Shown: positions 24,736-33,201, counted from the first letter of the stretch. The stretch is 64,000 nt of DNA from Pseudomonas sp. ANT_H12B (GCF_008369325.1 NZ_VOBI01000020.1:1-64000); one strand, 5' to 3'. Program-made: numbers and translations. Notes: a model not told the origin generated them from the sequence alone.

Positions 24736-25644
24736 ATGCAAGACCTCAATGATCTCTACTACTTTGCCAAGGTCGTGGAAGCCGGCGGCTTTGCGGCGGC
24801 CGGGCGTTTGCTCGGGATTCCCAAGTCGCGATTATCGCGTCGCCTCGCTGAACTGGAAGAACGCCTGGGCGCGCGCCTGCTGCAACGGACCACCCGGCAA
24901 CTCAAGCTGACCGCCGTGGGCGAGCGATACCTGCGGCACTGTCAGGCCATGCTGCTGGAAGCCGAGATGGCCGATGAAGCCGTCGCCAGCATGTCCAGCG
25001 AACCTCGTGGGCGCTTGAGGGTGTCCTGTCCGGTGGGGCTGGCGCATGAGATGTTGCCGACGGTGATCAGCAGATTTCTGGAAAAATTTCCTCAAGTCCA
25101 ACTGGAAGTCATGCTGCTTAATCGCCGGGTAGACCTGGTGACCGAGGGCGTCGACGTTGCCCTGCGCGTACGTGAGCTGGGCGATGAAGACCCGTTGCTG
25201 GTCACCCGCCGCCTGCGCCAGGCGCAAATGGCGATGGTCGCCAGCCCGGCGTTTCTGCACGATCGTGAGATCAACCACCCCGAAGACCTGAAAAACCTGC
25301 CCGTACTCGGAGCGCTTGAAGCCGACCGGATGGTTCATATTCGCCTGCTCGATCAACAAGGCAAAAGTTACGAACTGGCGATGGAAGCACGCCTGGGTAT
25401 CGACGACTTCATCGTGCGCAAAGCCTGCACACTAGCCGGTCAGGGCTTCACGATGCTGCCCATGATGTATTGCGAACAGGAGATGGAAAACGGTTCGCTG
25501 GTGCAGTTGCTGCCCGACTGGTCGTTGCCTGGCGGATGGTTGCAAGCGGTCTACCCTCATCGGCGCGGAGTGATGCCGGCCGTACGCGCCTGGATCGACC
25601 ATTTGGTCGAATCATTCAATGCCTGTGGAGACCGATTGATATGA
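24736..25644 (+). CDS. LysR-family transcriptional regulator
   Basis: 302 residues: an N-terminal winged helix-turn-helix (AAGRLLGIPKSRLSRRLAELEERLGARLLQR type, residues 20-50) and a LysR substrate domain (about 90-295). Its subgroup matches regulators found opposite quinone or azoreductase genes. The intergenic region with azoR should hold its operator, though I cannot single out a T-N11-A site. Its stop overlaps the start of the next gene (ATGA), so the two are co-translated. Confidence 0.88.
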   Translation: MQDLNDLYYFAKVVEAGGFAAAGRLLGIPKSRLSRRLAELEERLGARLLQRTTRQLKLTAVGERYLRHCQAMLLEAEMADEAVASMSSEPRGRLRVSCPVGLAHEMLPTVISRFLEKFPQVQLEVMLLNRRVDLVTEGVDVALRVRELGDEDPLLVTRRLRQAQMAMVASPAFLHDREINHPEDLKNLPVLGALEADRMVHIRLLDQQGKSYELAMEARLGIDDFIVRKACTLAGQGFTMLPMMYCEQEMENGSLVQLLPDWSLPGGWLQAVYPHRRGVMPAVRAWIDHLVESFNACGDRLI

Positions 25645-26000
25645 AGGCTGGACGCATGAGCGAAGAGGCTGTCGCCAAATTCTGTCTTGCGCTGCCCGGT
25701 GCGCGGGAAGACTACAAGTGGGGTGGCGTGCGAGTGTTTTCAATTGCCGGGAACAAGATGTTCGCCTTGCAGAACCTGCGTGGTAAGTCCCTCGCGTTCA
25801 AGGTCGACAAGGATTTGTTCCTGGGTCATTGCGACCGGCCGGGCATACATCCAGCGCCTTATCTGGCGCGGGCCCAGTGGATCATCATGGAAACGCCCTA
25901 CCCTTTGGGCACCGAAGAGCTACAAGGGTTGCTGCAACGTTCCCATCAACTGGTGGTGAGCAAGTTGCCCAAGCGCACTCAGATCGGCCTGCTGTTTTAA
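25641..26000 (+). CDS. MmcQ/YjbR family DNA-binding-fold protein
   Basis: 119 residues with the MmcQ/YjbR pattern: ALPGAREDYKWGGVRVFSIAGNKMFAL, a central VDKDLF and the late KLPKRTQIGLLF. Members have a CyaY-like/double-wing fold; the role is not established. The ATG at 25641 overlaps the LysR stop (ATGA); an alternative ATG is at 25656. Its stop lies inside the palindrome GCTGTTTTAAAACAGC, where the convergent DUF1294 gene also stops. Confidence 0.83.
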   Translation: MKAGRMSEEAVAKFCLALPGAREDYKWGGVRVFSIAGNKMFALQNLRGKSLAFKVDKDLFLGHCDRPGIHPAPYLARAQWIIMETPYPLGTEELQGLLQRSHQLVVSKLPKRTQIGLLF

Positions 26001-26425
26001 AACAGCACCAGCAGATTTGCCCCGAGGAACATCTGGTCGATCCAGAAAACTTGATGCAGCAGCACGATCACCCAGAACAGCAGTTGAAACGACAGCTTGC
26101 GCGTCTTGTGCCGAAACACCTGCTGCGCCAGCAACGCACCCGGCCAGCCGCCAGCGAATTCCACCGCGTGCAGAACGTTCTCCGGTGTACGCCAACTGTC
26201 GGTACGCGCCTTGCGCTTGTCACTCCAATAAAGGAAGAACGCCAACACGCTGACGATGCCGTAGGCGGCCAGGGGAATCAGCGAAATCCCTCGCAACCAC
26301 AACGACATCGAGCCAAACAGCGGCAGCGCGCACAACATCGCAAACACCAGCAGTTTCAACCGAGGGTTCTGGATCCCTCCCCCGGAACGCCGTCCGGGGT
26401 TGTTGCGCGCACTGGCGTCATTCAT
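25997..26425 (-). CDS. DUF1294 membrane protein
   Basis: 142 residues with three or four hydrophobic segments (about 24-40, 48-66, 112-128) and the DUF1294 core YWSDKRKARTDSWRTPENVLH followed by GGWPGALLAQQVFRHK. Many relatives carry an N-terminal cold-shock domain; this one does not and has only a short basic N-terminus. Function unknown. Its ATG overlaps the uppP stop (ATGA), so it is translationally coupled to uppP. Confidence 0.83.
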   Translation of the reverse strand: MNDASARNNPGRRSGGGIQNPRLKLLVFAMLCALPLFGSMSLWLRGISLIPLAAYGIVSVLAFFLYWSDKRKARTDSWRTPENVLHAVEFAGGWPGALLAQQVFRHKTRKLSFQLLFWVIVLLHQVFWIDQMFLGANLLVLF

Positions 26426-27255
26426 GGCTTGACCGCGGTCCAGTCGACCCAGCCAAACTGCCAGGTGGCGAGGATGACCAGGCCGAATGCGATGCGATAC
26501 CAGGCGAATGCCGCGTAGCTGTGGCTACCGATGAATACGAGCAAGGCTCTGACGGCAATCATCGCGAAGATGAATGCGGTGACGAAGCCGATTGCAAACA
26601 CCGGGAAATCCGCTGGTACGAACAGCTCACGGTATTTGTAGCCCGAGTACACCGCCGCGCCGACCATGGTCGGCATCGCCAGGAAGAACGAGAACTCGGT
26701 GGCAGTCTTGCGCGACAAACCGAACAGCAAACCGCCAATGATCGTCGAACCGGAGCGCGAAGTGCCCGGAATCATTGCCAGGCACTGGGCGAAGCCGACT
26801 TTGAGGGCATCTTTCCAAGTGATTTCGTCGACGGTGTGGGCATGTACTTCATGTTGACGTTGTTCAGCCCACAGCATGACGATACCGCCCACGACCAGTG
26901 CCGTGGCCACGGTGATCGGGTTGAACAGATATTCGTGAATCAGGTCAGCGAATATCACCCCCAATACCACGGCCGGCAGGAAGGCTATCAACAGGTTCGC
27001 GGTAAAGCGTCGAGCGCTCGGCTGGGTCGGCAAGCCGATGACCACGTCGAAAATCTTGCGGCGAAACTCCCACACCACCGCCAGGATTGCCCCGAGCTGG
27101 ATAATGATGTTGAACGCCATCGCCCGCTCACCACCGAAGTTGAGCAAGTCCGCAACGATGATCTGGTGCCCGGTACTTGAAATGGGCAGAAACTCCGTCA
27201 GCCCTTCTACAACGCCTAGTATTAATGCCTGAAAGGCGGTCCAAAGATCCATCAA
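26422..27255 (-). CDS. uppP: Undecaprenyl-diphosphatase UppP (BacA)
   Basis: 277-residue polytopic inner-membrane enzyme that recycles undecaprenyl pyrophosphate for peptidoglycan and O-antigen synthesis and gives low bacitracin sensitivity. Signature segments are VEGLTEFLPISSTGHQI (residues 16-32) and IPGTSRSGSTIIGGLLFG (about 165-182), holding the catalytic Glu, Ser and Arg. Two adjacent ATG codons open the frame, so the start may be 27255 or 27252. It is the first gene of a two-gene unit with DUF1294. Confidence 0.95.
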   Translation of the reverse strand: MMDLWTAFQALILGVVEGLTEFLPISSTGHQIIVADLLNFGGERAMAFNIIIQLGAILAVVWEFRRKIFDVVIGLPTQPSARRFTANLLIAFLPAVVLGVIFADLIHEYLFNPITVATALVVGGIVMLWAEQRQHEVHAHTVDEITWKDALKVGFAQCLAMIPGTSRSGSTIIGGLLFGLSRKTATEFSFFLAMPTMVGAAVYSGYKYRELFVPADFPVFAIGFVTAFIFAMIAVRALLVFIGSHSYAAFAWYRIAFGLVILATWQFGWVDWTAVKP

Positions 27256-27544
27256 TCCCCCAAGAAGCGATGCCCCCAGGCATGCCCCGTTAATATTTTT
27301 TAGAACGTTGACTTCGATCAGCGCAACTAACGACCCGAACGCGCAGGATTCACATCCAACAGTAAAAACCCCGTGAAAAACAACTTGGATTCAGGTTTTT
27401 CCGTGCGGGGCCGAAATCCTATCAGACAAGGCCGATTAACGCTGCCGCGTTATAAGACTTAGGCCTTCTAGGCCCGATTGGCAAAGTGTGGTGGGATGCT
27501 GGCGATCATTTATTACAAGAAAAAGAAACCGGAGTGACAGCGTT
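27256..27544. other. Divergent intergenic region uppP / chemoreceptor
   Basis: 289 bases without a gene. AAAAACC (27364-27370) and GGTTTTT (27394-27400) can form a stem, with CCCCG/CGGGG nested beside them. This looks like a terminator-like or leader structure, but no promoter or transcript can be assigned. Confidence 0.35.
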
Positions 27545-29179
27545 ATGAACAGCTTGCGCAATATGTCGATCAGCCGACGTTTGTGGCTCATCTTGATCGT
27601 GGCCGTCCTGATGCTTTTGACGTTGGGCGTGTTGATGCTCAAGCAGATTCACGAAGACCTGTACCACGCCAAGGTTCAGAAAACCCAGCACGTGGTGCAG
27701 ACCGCCAGTGGCATTCTGAACTATTACCACGACCTGGAAACCGCCGGCACGTTGACCCGCGACGCCGCGCAAAAACAGGCGCTGACGGTGGTTCGCGGCT
27801 TGCGCTATGACCAGAACGACTACTTCTGGATCAACGACCTGACGCCGGTGATGGTCATGCACCCGGCCAACCCGAAACTCGAAGGCCAGAACCTGTCGAC
27901 GATCCGCGATCCGGATGGTTTTGCACTGTTCAATGAAATGGTCGCCATCGCCAAGGCCAAAGGTGCCGGCATGGTCGACTACCGCTGGCCGAAACCGGGC
28001 GCCAGTGCCCCGGTCGCAAAAACGTCCTACGTCAAACTTTTCGAACCCTGGGGATGGGTGATCGGTTCGGGCGTGTACATCGATGACATGCAGGCCGAGT
28101 TTTATGCCCAGGTCTGGAAAGCTTCTTTCGTCGGGCTGGTGATCGCCCTGATCATGGCGTTGCTGGTGATCTTGATTGCCCGCAGCATCGTGCGCCCGCT
28201 GCAGGAAACCGTGAACGCCATGGCCAATATCGCCAGCGGTGAAAGCGACCTGACCCGCACCCTCGATACCCATGGCCAGGATGAAGTCACGCAACTGGCC
28301 CGCCACTTCAACGCCTTTACCGCCAAGCTGCGGCTGGTGATCAGTGAATTGCAGGCGTCTGCCAGCGCTCTTGGCCAGTCTTCCAGCGAGTTGGGCAACG
28401 ACGCCGCCCAGGCCCAACAACGCAGTCAGCAGCAGTCCCAGCAAATGGAACTGGTGGCCACGGCCATCAATGAAGTGACGTATGGGGTGCAAGACGTCGC
28501 CAAGAACGCCGAGCACGCCGCCAGCGAAATGCGTGATGCCGAGTTTCAGGCGCAGCAAGGCCAGGTCAATATCGATAGCAGCCTGCAACAGATCGACAAG
28601 TTGTCTTCGACCATCGATCAAGCAGTAGAAGTGATTCGCACCCTGGCCGCCGAAAGTACGCAGATCGGCAGCGTCCTGGAAGTGATCCGCTCCATCGCCG
28701 AGCAAACCAACCTGCTGGCGCTCAACGCTGCGATCGAAGCCGCCCGCGCCGGCGAGCAGGGGCGTGGTTTTGCGGTGGTGGCCGATGAAGTGCGGCTGCT
28801 GGCCCAGCGTACGCAGAAGTCCACGGCTGAAATACAGTCGATGATCGAACGTCTGCAAAGCCACTCCGAAGCGGCAGTCAAGGTGATCGGCGACAGCAGC
28901 CGGGCCTCGCAACTGACCATCGAGCAAGCCGGTCTGGCCGGAGCGAGCCTGAATGCCATTGGCCAGGCGCTGCGTAACCTCAACGGGCTGAACGCTTCGA
29001 TTGCCAGCGCGACCTTGCAACAGGCTCACGTGGTTGAGGATATTAACCAGAATGTCAGCCAAGCGGCCGGGTTGTCCCACAGCACTGCGGTGGCGGCCGA
29101 ACAGTCAAGTGTGGCCAGTCTTCGCCTCAAGGGGCTGAGCGAGCAATTGAACGGGCTGCTTAAGCAGTTCCGGGTGTAA
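27545..29179 (+). CDS. Methyl-accepting chemotaxis protein with single Cache domain
   Basis: 544-residue transmembrane chemoreceptor. TM1 is at about 10-32, the periplasmic sCache domain at about 35-195 (YDQNDYFWINDLTPVMVMHP, then GYVK-like EPWGWVIGSGVYIDD), TM2 at about 200-220, HAMP to about 270, then the signalling domain. The highly conserved hairpin tip reads IAEQTNLLALNAAIEAARAG and GFAVVADEVRLLAQRT. No CheR-tethering pentapeptide is seen at the C-terminus. Cache-type receptors of this kind often sense small organic acids; the ligand is unknown here. The start follows GGAG upstream of 27545. Confidence 0.92.
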   Translation: MNSLRNMSISRRLWLILIVAVLMLLTLGVLMLKQIHEDLYHAKVQKTQHVVQTASGILNYYHDLETAGTLTRDAAQKQALTVVRGLRYDQNDYFWINDLTPVMVMHPANPKLEGQNLSTIRDPDGFALFNEMVAIAKAKGAGMVDYRWPKPGASAPVAKTSYVKLFEPWGWVIGSGVYIDDMQAEFYAQVWKASFVGLVIALIMALLVILIARSIVRPLQETVNAMANIASGESDLTRTLDTHGQDEVTQLARHFNAFTAKLRLVISELQASASALGQSSSELGNDAAQAQQRSQQQSQQMELVATAINEVTYGVQDVAKNAEHAASEMRDAEFQAQQGQVNIDSSLQQIDKLSSTIDQAVEVIRTLAAESTQIGSVLEVIRSIAEQTNLLALNAAIEAARAGEQGRGFAVVADEVRLLAQRTQKSTAEIQSMIERLQSHSEAAVKVIGDSSRASQLTIEQAGLAGASLNAIGQALRNLNGLNASIASATLQQAHVVEDINQNVSQAAGLSHSTAVAAEQSSVASLRLKGLSEQLNGLLKQFRV

Positions 29180-29201
29180 CAACACTGGGGGAGCATGCCG
29201 G

Positions 29202-29230
29202 TTCTACTTGGCAACGCCTGCCGTTACAAT
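29202..29230 (+). promoter_or_regulatory. Possible sigma70 promoter of pnuC
   Basis: TTCTAC, 17 bases, TACAAT. The -10 box is good and the -35 box poor. It lies 34 bases before the pnuC ATG. Confidence 0.35.
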
Positions 29231-29264
29231 CCGCCCCCTCTTCGACTTCCCCCAAGGAACCTCC

Positions 29265-29828
29265 ATGTCCGGGCTTGAACTGTTTGCCGCCGCCCTCGGT
29301 GTCATTGCCGTCTGGTTGACGGTCAAACAGAACCCGTGGTGCTGGCCGATCGGTCTGGTCATGGTGCTGCTTTATAGCTGGATCTTTTTTGAAGTGAAGC
29401 TGTATTCGGACATGCTGCTGCAAGTGATCTACGCCGCCTTGCAGCTCTATGGCTGGTGGCAGTGGACTCGCGCGGGTGACGCGCATCAGGGGCGGCAGGT
29501 CAGCCTACTAGACAGTCGGTCGGTCGCGTTCGGTCTGACCCTCGGTGCGATAGGCAGTCTGTTGCTGGGCGCCGCAATGGCGCACTGGACCGATGCTGCC
29601 CAACCCTGGCTCGATGCCGCGCTGACAGGCTTCAGCCTGGTGGCGCAATGGTGGATGGCGCAAAAACGCGTGCAGTGCTGGCCGCTGTGGATCGTCCTGG
29701 ACTGTATTTTCGTCGGCCTATTTTTGTACAAGGGGATGTACTTGACGGCTGCCCTGTATGGCTTGTTCACGCTGCTGGCCATTCAAGGCTGGCGCACATG
29801 GCGCAGCGATCCGCTGCTGTGCCCATGA
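29265..29828 (+). CDS. pnuC: Nicotinamide riboside transporter PnuC
   Basis: 187-residue membrane protein of the PnuC family with about seven short helices. Characteristic Trp-rich segments are NPWCWPIGLVMVLLYSWIF (about 24-42), LYGWWQW and CWPLWIVLDCIFVGLFLYKG. PnuC moves nicotinamide riboside down its gradient; phosphorylation by the next gene product traps it. AAGGAAC precedes ATG 29265. The ATGA overlap with the next gene couples the two. Confidence 0.92.
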   Translation: MSGLELFAAALGVIAVWLTVKQNPWCWPIGLVMVLLYSWIFFEVKLYSDMLLQVIYAALQLYGWWQWTRAGDAHQGRQVSLLDSRSVAFGLTLGAIGSLLLGAAMAHWTDAAQPWLDAALTGFSLVAQWWMAQKRVQCWPLWIVLDCIFVGLFLYKGMYLTAALYGLFTLLAIQGWRTWRSDPLLCP

Positions 29829-30349
29829 AGGTGTTGGTGCTGGCAGGGCCAGAATCCAGCGGCAAAAGCTGGCTTTCGGGTGAGATTCACGCCAATTTTG
29901 GCGGCATATTGGTCTGTGAGTACGTTCGGCACTTTATCGAAAGCGAAGCCCGCGAAACCCGCTACGATGACATTACATTGATAGCACAGGGCCAGCTTGC
30001 TTGGGAGGATGCAGCACGCGCCAAACAACCGTCACTGCTGATTCTCGATACGCACCTCTTAAGCAATATCCTTTGGAGTCGCACATTGTTTGGCGCTTGT
30101 CCGACGTGGATCGAGCAAGCATTGCTGGCACGGCACTACGATCTGCATTTGCTGCTGAGCCCGGAAACCGTGGTCTGGCATGACGACGGGCAGCGTTGCC
30201 AACCGCAATTGGCAGAGCGCCAGGCGTTTTTCGAGGCGAGCCGCCAATGGCTTGACTTGCATCACCAACCTTGCCAAGTCCTGCAAGGTGATTGGCAACA
30301 ACGCAAGGACGCAGCCTTCGAAGCTGTGACGCGCTTGCTCAAGTCCTGA
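29825..30349 (+). CDS. NadR-like ribosylnicotinamide kinase (AAA/P-loop)
   Basis: 174 residues corresponding to the C-terminal kinase domain of NadR, without its DNA-binding and adenylyltransferase domains. The P-loop is LVLAGPESSGKSWLSGEI at the N-terminus, followed by VCEYVRHFIE and LLILDTHLLSNILWS. It most likely phosphorylates imported nicotinamide riboside to NMN. Start and stop overlap with pnuC (ATGA) supports the pairing. NMN must be adenylylated by another enzyme outside the window. Confidence 0.87.
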   Translation: MKVLVLAGPESSGKSWLSGEIHANFGGILVCEYVRHFIESEARETRYDDITLIAQGQLAWEDAARAKQPSLLILDTHLLSNILWSRTLFGACPTWIEQALLARHYDLHLLLSPETVVWHDDGQRCQPQLAERQAFFEASRQWLDLHHQPCQVLQGDWQQRKDAAFEAVTRLLKS

Positions 30350-30506
30350 TCGGGATTCCCCCAATCAGGGCCGAAAATGTCCATTCCTGAAACACTCCCC
30401 CCTGCGCAAACCCGCGAACTAAAGCGGACCGAGCGCTCCCGCAAAAAAATGTTACACCACTGATACAACCTGCCTTAAGTCCCCCTGACGAGCTATGCCG
30501 CCGCAT

Positions 30507-30522
30507 GGGCAGCGCTTTGGCG
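30507..30522 (+). promoter_or_regulatory. Sigma54-like promoter upstream of fapA
   Basis: GGGCAGCGCTTTGGCG keeps the essential GG-N10-GC (GG 30508-30509, GC 30520-30521) of a -24/-12 promoter. The remaining bases match the consensus moderately. It would start transcription about 150 bases before fapA. It lies in the gene-free 30350-30682 stretch, which also holds T and A runs. A sigma54 activator is encoded just past the fap operon. Confidence 0.35.
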
Positions 30523-30682
30523 TGGGTCTGTCTCAGTGGCGTTACAATTTTTTTTTGACAACCTCGACAATTAAATCCAACCAATTGTTTTTGAAAGAAA
30601 AACAAAAATCGGCACACCTTCTGCTCTCTATCTCCCAACGCTGATAAGGGCCAGCGTTCTACTTACAGAAGGAATTGCCGCT

Positions 30683-31123
30683 GTGGGGAAATTTGATAAA
30701 AGTATCTTCTATAGCCTGCTGCTGATCGGATGCGCACTGGGCTCAAGTCTCAGCCTGCCCGTACAGGCTGACAACGGCATCATTATTATCAAACGGGACG
30801 TCCAACCGCGCATGGCAACGCGAGCGCCGGTGATCCCCGACCCCAGCCCCACGACCGTCAATGCCAACCCGTCCCAACACGTTCTCAGACAAACGAACGA
30901 GTTGAGCGACGGCGACTTTGCCAACGTCGCCAGTGGTGCAGGCATCTCCCGCCTGGTCACTCAAAACACCAACAACCTGGGCGGCAATATCACCACCCAG
31001 AACCAGCTTTCCAACCTCCCCGCCGGACGCTCTGGAAATTCGGGCAATGGCATTGCCAACATGGTCAATTCAAACGTCCAGCAAGGCCTGGGCGCTCTAA
31101 AAATCATAACGGGAGACCGTTAA
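30683..31123 (+). CDS. fapA: Functional amyloid system protein FapA
   Basis: 146 residues, exported by a signal peptide (hydrophobic 8-24, cleavage after VQA near 29). FapA is the periplasmic chaperone-like component that influences FapB/FapC handling. The C-terminal part carries amyloid-like NQ segments (LVTQNTNNLGGNITTQNQL, SNVQQGLGALKI). Translation starts at GTG 30683, with AAGGAA ten bases upstream. It is the first gene of fapABCDEF; fapB follows after one base. Confidence 0.88.
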   Translation: MGKFDKSIFYSLLLIGCALGSSLSLPVQADNGIIIIKRDVQPRMATRAPVIPDPSPTTVNANPSQHVLRQTNELSDGDFANVASGAGISRLVTQNTNNLGGNITTQNQLSNLPAGRSGNSGNGIANMVNSNVQQGLGALKIITGDR

Positions 31124-31124
31124 G

Positions 31125-31697
31125 ATGAATCGTTCGCTGCTGATTATCGCCATGTTTTGCAGTGTATCGACCTTTGCCCAACCTCCCGTCATCAACAACG
31201 CCAACATTGACGGTTCGGGTATGCAGTACCAGGGCAACCTCACGGTCAACCAGGCGGCGGGCGATCTGCAGCAACAGGCCAACGCTCGGGCCATCGCCAT
31301 TGGCAACAATGCCAGTGCGACCACCCAGATTCGCCAACGGCTGCGCACCGTTGTCGACCCCACGATCGATGCTCACTCCAGCATTCAAGGCGACTCCTTC
31401 AGCCACGGCAACGGCGTACTGGGTGTCAACCAGAGCGCGGGCGCCAGCAACCAGCAAGCCAATGCCCTGCGGATAAGCATCAGTAAACAACCGCAAAGTA
31501 TCGACGACAGCGTCCTCATGCAACAGAACGTGACGCTGCTCAACAACTCCGATCCGACTGACTCCACGCCAGGCTATCGCCAGGTCGCTACTAGCGATCA
31601 GGCCTTCACCGGTAGCCGTGGGGTGATTCAGTTGAATCAGAGCGCCGGGGTGGGAAACCGAATGGCCAACACCCTGAGCGTAAGGGTCACGGATTGA
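31125..31697 (+). CDS. fapB: Fap minor amyloid subunit / nucleator FapB
   Basis: 190 residues with a short signal peptide (MNRSLLIIAMFCSVSTFAQ). The mature chain shows three imperfect amyloid repeats: GNLTVNQAAGDLQQQANARA, GVLGVNQSAGASNQQANALR and GVIQLNQSAGVGNRMANTLS. These are the Fap repeat type, with Asn/Gln ladder residues. FapB is thought to nucleate FapC fibrils. It starts one base after fapA. No cysteine is present in the mature protein. Confidence 0.92.
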   Translation: MNRSLLIIAMFCSVSTFAQPPVINNANIDGSGMQYQGNLTVNQAAGDLQQQANARAIAIGNNASATTQIRQRLRTVVDPTIDAHSSIQGDSFSHGNGVLGVNQSAGASNQQANALRISISKQPQSIDDSVLMQQNVTLLNNSDPTDSTPGYRQVATSDQAFTGSRGVIQLNQSAGVGNRMANTLSVRVTD

Positions 31698-31748
31698 CCC
31701 AAACAGGTAGAAACAACACTTAACCTAAAATAAGTACGGAGAATCACC

Positions 31749-33188
31749 ATGAAACCTTCGATGGCACTAAAGCCTCTGGTTTTCGCAATTGCTGCGGTCA
31801 TGGCTGTTGCTGTACAAGCTGGGCAGCGTGACCACCACCACAATAATGGCCACAACAATGGCCATAACAACGGTGGCGGCCAACAAACCCCTCCTCCAAG
31901 AATGGTCCCTATCAGCGCGACTGCCAATGCGACGGACAGACAGAACAGTACCGGCAACCGCATCTGGAATGAAGGGGTGCAGAACGAAGCCGAGATGAGT
32001 AGTTCGGCCTCGGGCTCCAGCGGCAACGTCGGTGTCAACGTGGCGGCAGGTTCCGGCAACCAACAAGACAACGCCGCCGCCATCGCAAACGCCGCCTCCG
32101 ACGCCTCCAGCATCGATAACAGCTTTGTGTTCGGCACTGCCACTGCCACCGCTGACGTCAGGCAAACCAGCAACAATAACCGCGTCGACAACTTTGGTGT
32201 CACCAACTCTGCTGTGATGAGCGGGTCAGGTAGTGGCAGCAGCGGCAACGTGGGTGTCAACATTGCTGGTGGCGATCTGAACCAGCAGAAAAACACCATG
32301 GCCATTGCCAACACCAATGCCCCACTCGGTAGCGCAACCGCCACCGCTTCCGCCAATCAAAACGGTCCCGGCCTGATAGTGAATAACACCGCCGACCGGA
32401 CATATCGTGTGGATACGATTACCGTGACCAACTCGGCCAGCGGTAGTTTCTCTAAAGATAAGTCATTTGAGGCGAGCGGAAGCCAAAGCGCTTCTTCGAG
32501 CTGGAGCAAAGCCGGTTCCAGGAGCGCTGAGGCCAGCGGTTCCAAAAGCGTTGATATAAGCGGCTCTAGCGCCAGTAATGCGAGCGGTTCCAACAGCAGC
32601 AATGCCAGCGGTTCCAACAGCAGCAGTGCGAGCGGTTCTTCGAGTGCATCGCTGAATGCTTCCTTGAACGCTACTCTGGACGCTACTGCGGCGGCTTCCA
32701 GTTCCACTACCTTCAATAATGGCTTTGGCGATCGCACCCGCAGCAGGTCTTCCGACGCATCGCTTAACGCATCGCTCGACGCGACGCTTGATGCATCGAT
32801 CGACAGATCGTACGACAGATCCCGCGACTCCTCGTATGACAGATCGCGCGACTCCTCCTACGACAGATCGCGCGATTCCTCGTTCGAAAAATCGTACGAT
32901 AAATCGTACGAGAAATCGTCCGCCTCCTCGTACGAAAAATCGGGCAGTAAATCGTCCGAGTCTGAGTACGCAAAAGCGAAAAGCTTCAGTGAAAGCAGCT
33001 CATATGATTTGAGCAACACCTACTCTTATCAAGTGCTGACTCCAACTGGCTGGGCCAACCCTGTGACCAACACTGCAACCCTGAGCGGTTCGGTGAATGG
33101 CGGCAGTGGCAACCTGGGCGTGAACGTGGCTGCTGGTGTGGGCAACCAACAAAGCAACTCGTTGGCCATTTCCAACACTTCGTTCTAA
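31749..33188 (+). CDS. fapC: Major Fap amyloid subunit FapC with a very long Ser-rich linker
   Basis: 479 residues, against about 250 in P. fluorescens UK4 and about 340 in P. aeruginosa. Signal peptide 1-24, then a His/Asn-rich stretch (HHHNNGHNNGHNNGGG, 29-44). Amyloid repeats R1 (about 65-115), R2 (139-189) and R3 (441-479) share GSSGNVGVNVAAGSGNQQ-like cores. Linker L2 (about 190-440) is some 250 residues of Ser/Ala/Asn, then Asp/Arg/Tyr/Lys-rich repeats, including three exact-length YDRSRDSS units (355-378). There is no cysteine, so the C-terminal CxxC reported for other FapC proteins is absent. It is the main fibre protein of the biofilm matrix. GGAG precedes the ATG. Confidence 0.93.
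   Translation: MKPSMALKPLVFAIAAVMAVAVQAGQRDHHHNNGHNNGHNNGGGQQTPPPRMVPISATANATDRQNSTGNRIWNEGVQNEAEMSSSASGSSGNVGVNVAAGSGNQQDNAAAIANAASDASSIDNSFVFGTATATADVRQTSNNNRVDNFGVTNSAVMSGSGSGSSGNVGVNIAGGDLNQQKNTMAIANTNAPLGSATATASANQNGPGLIVNNTADRTYRVDTITVTNSASGSFSKDKSFEASGSQSASSSWSKAGSRSAEASGSKSVDISGSSASNASGSNSSNASGSNSSSASGSSSASLNASLNATLDATAAASSSTTFNNGFGDRTRSRSSDASLNASLDATLDASIDRSYDRSRDSSYDRSRDSSYDRSRDSSFEKSYDKSYEKSSASSYEKSGSKSSESEYAKAKSFSESSSYDLSNTYSYQVLTPTGWANPVTNTATLSGSVNGGSGNLGVNVAAGVGNQQSNSLAISNTSF
32583..32630 (+). repeat. 24-bp tandem repeats in fapC (SGSNSSNA/SGSNSSSA)
   Basis: Two consecutive 24-base units beginning AGCGGTTCCAACAGCAGC, with a third partial copy after them and a related one before. 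They encode Ser/Asn/Gly octapeptides in linker L2 and are a likely site of repeat-number change. Confidence 0.7.
32811..32882 (+). repeat. 24-bp tandem repeats in fapC (YDRSRDSS x3)
   Basis: Three adjacent 24-base units (32811, 32835, 32859) differing only at a few third positions, each coding for YDRSRDSS. They are followed by decayed copies coding for FEKSYDKSYEKS. In-frame length change by slippage or recombination is likely. Confidence 0.85.
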
Positions 33189-33201
33189 CTGCTGTCTCTG
33201 G

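Noticed and set aside
25990..26005. GCTGTTTTAAAACAGC palindrome as a terminator or operator
   Set aside because: It contains the two convergent stop codons; the AT-rich centre leaves only a short stem, so a regulatory role is not supported.
27506..29080. 524-codon minus-strand frame opposite the chemoreceptor
   Set aside because: Antisense of a gene with clear Cache, HAMP and signalling motifs.
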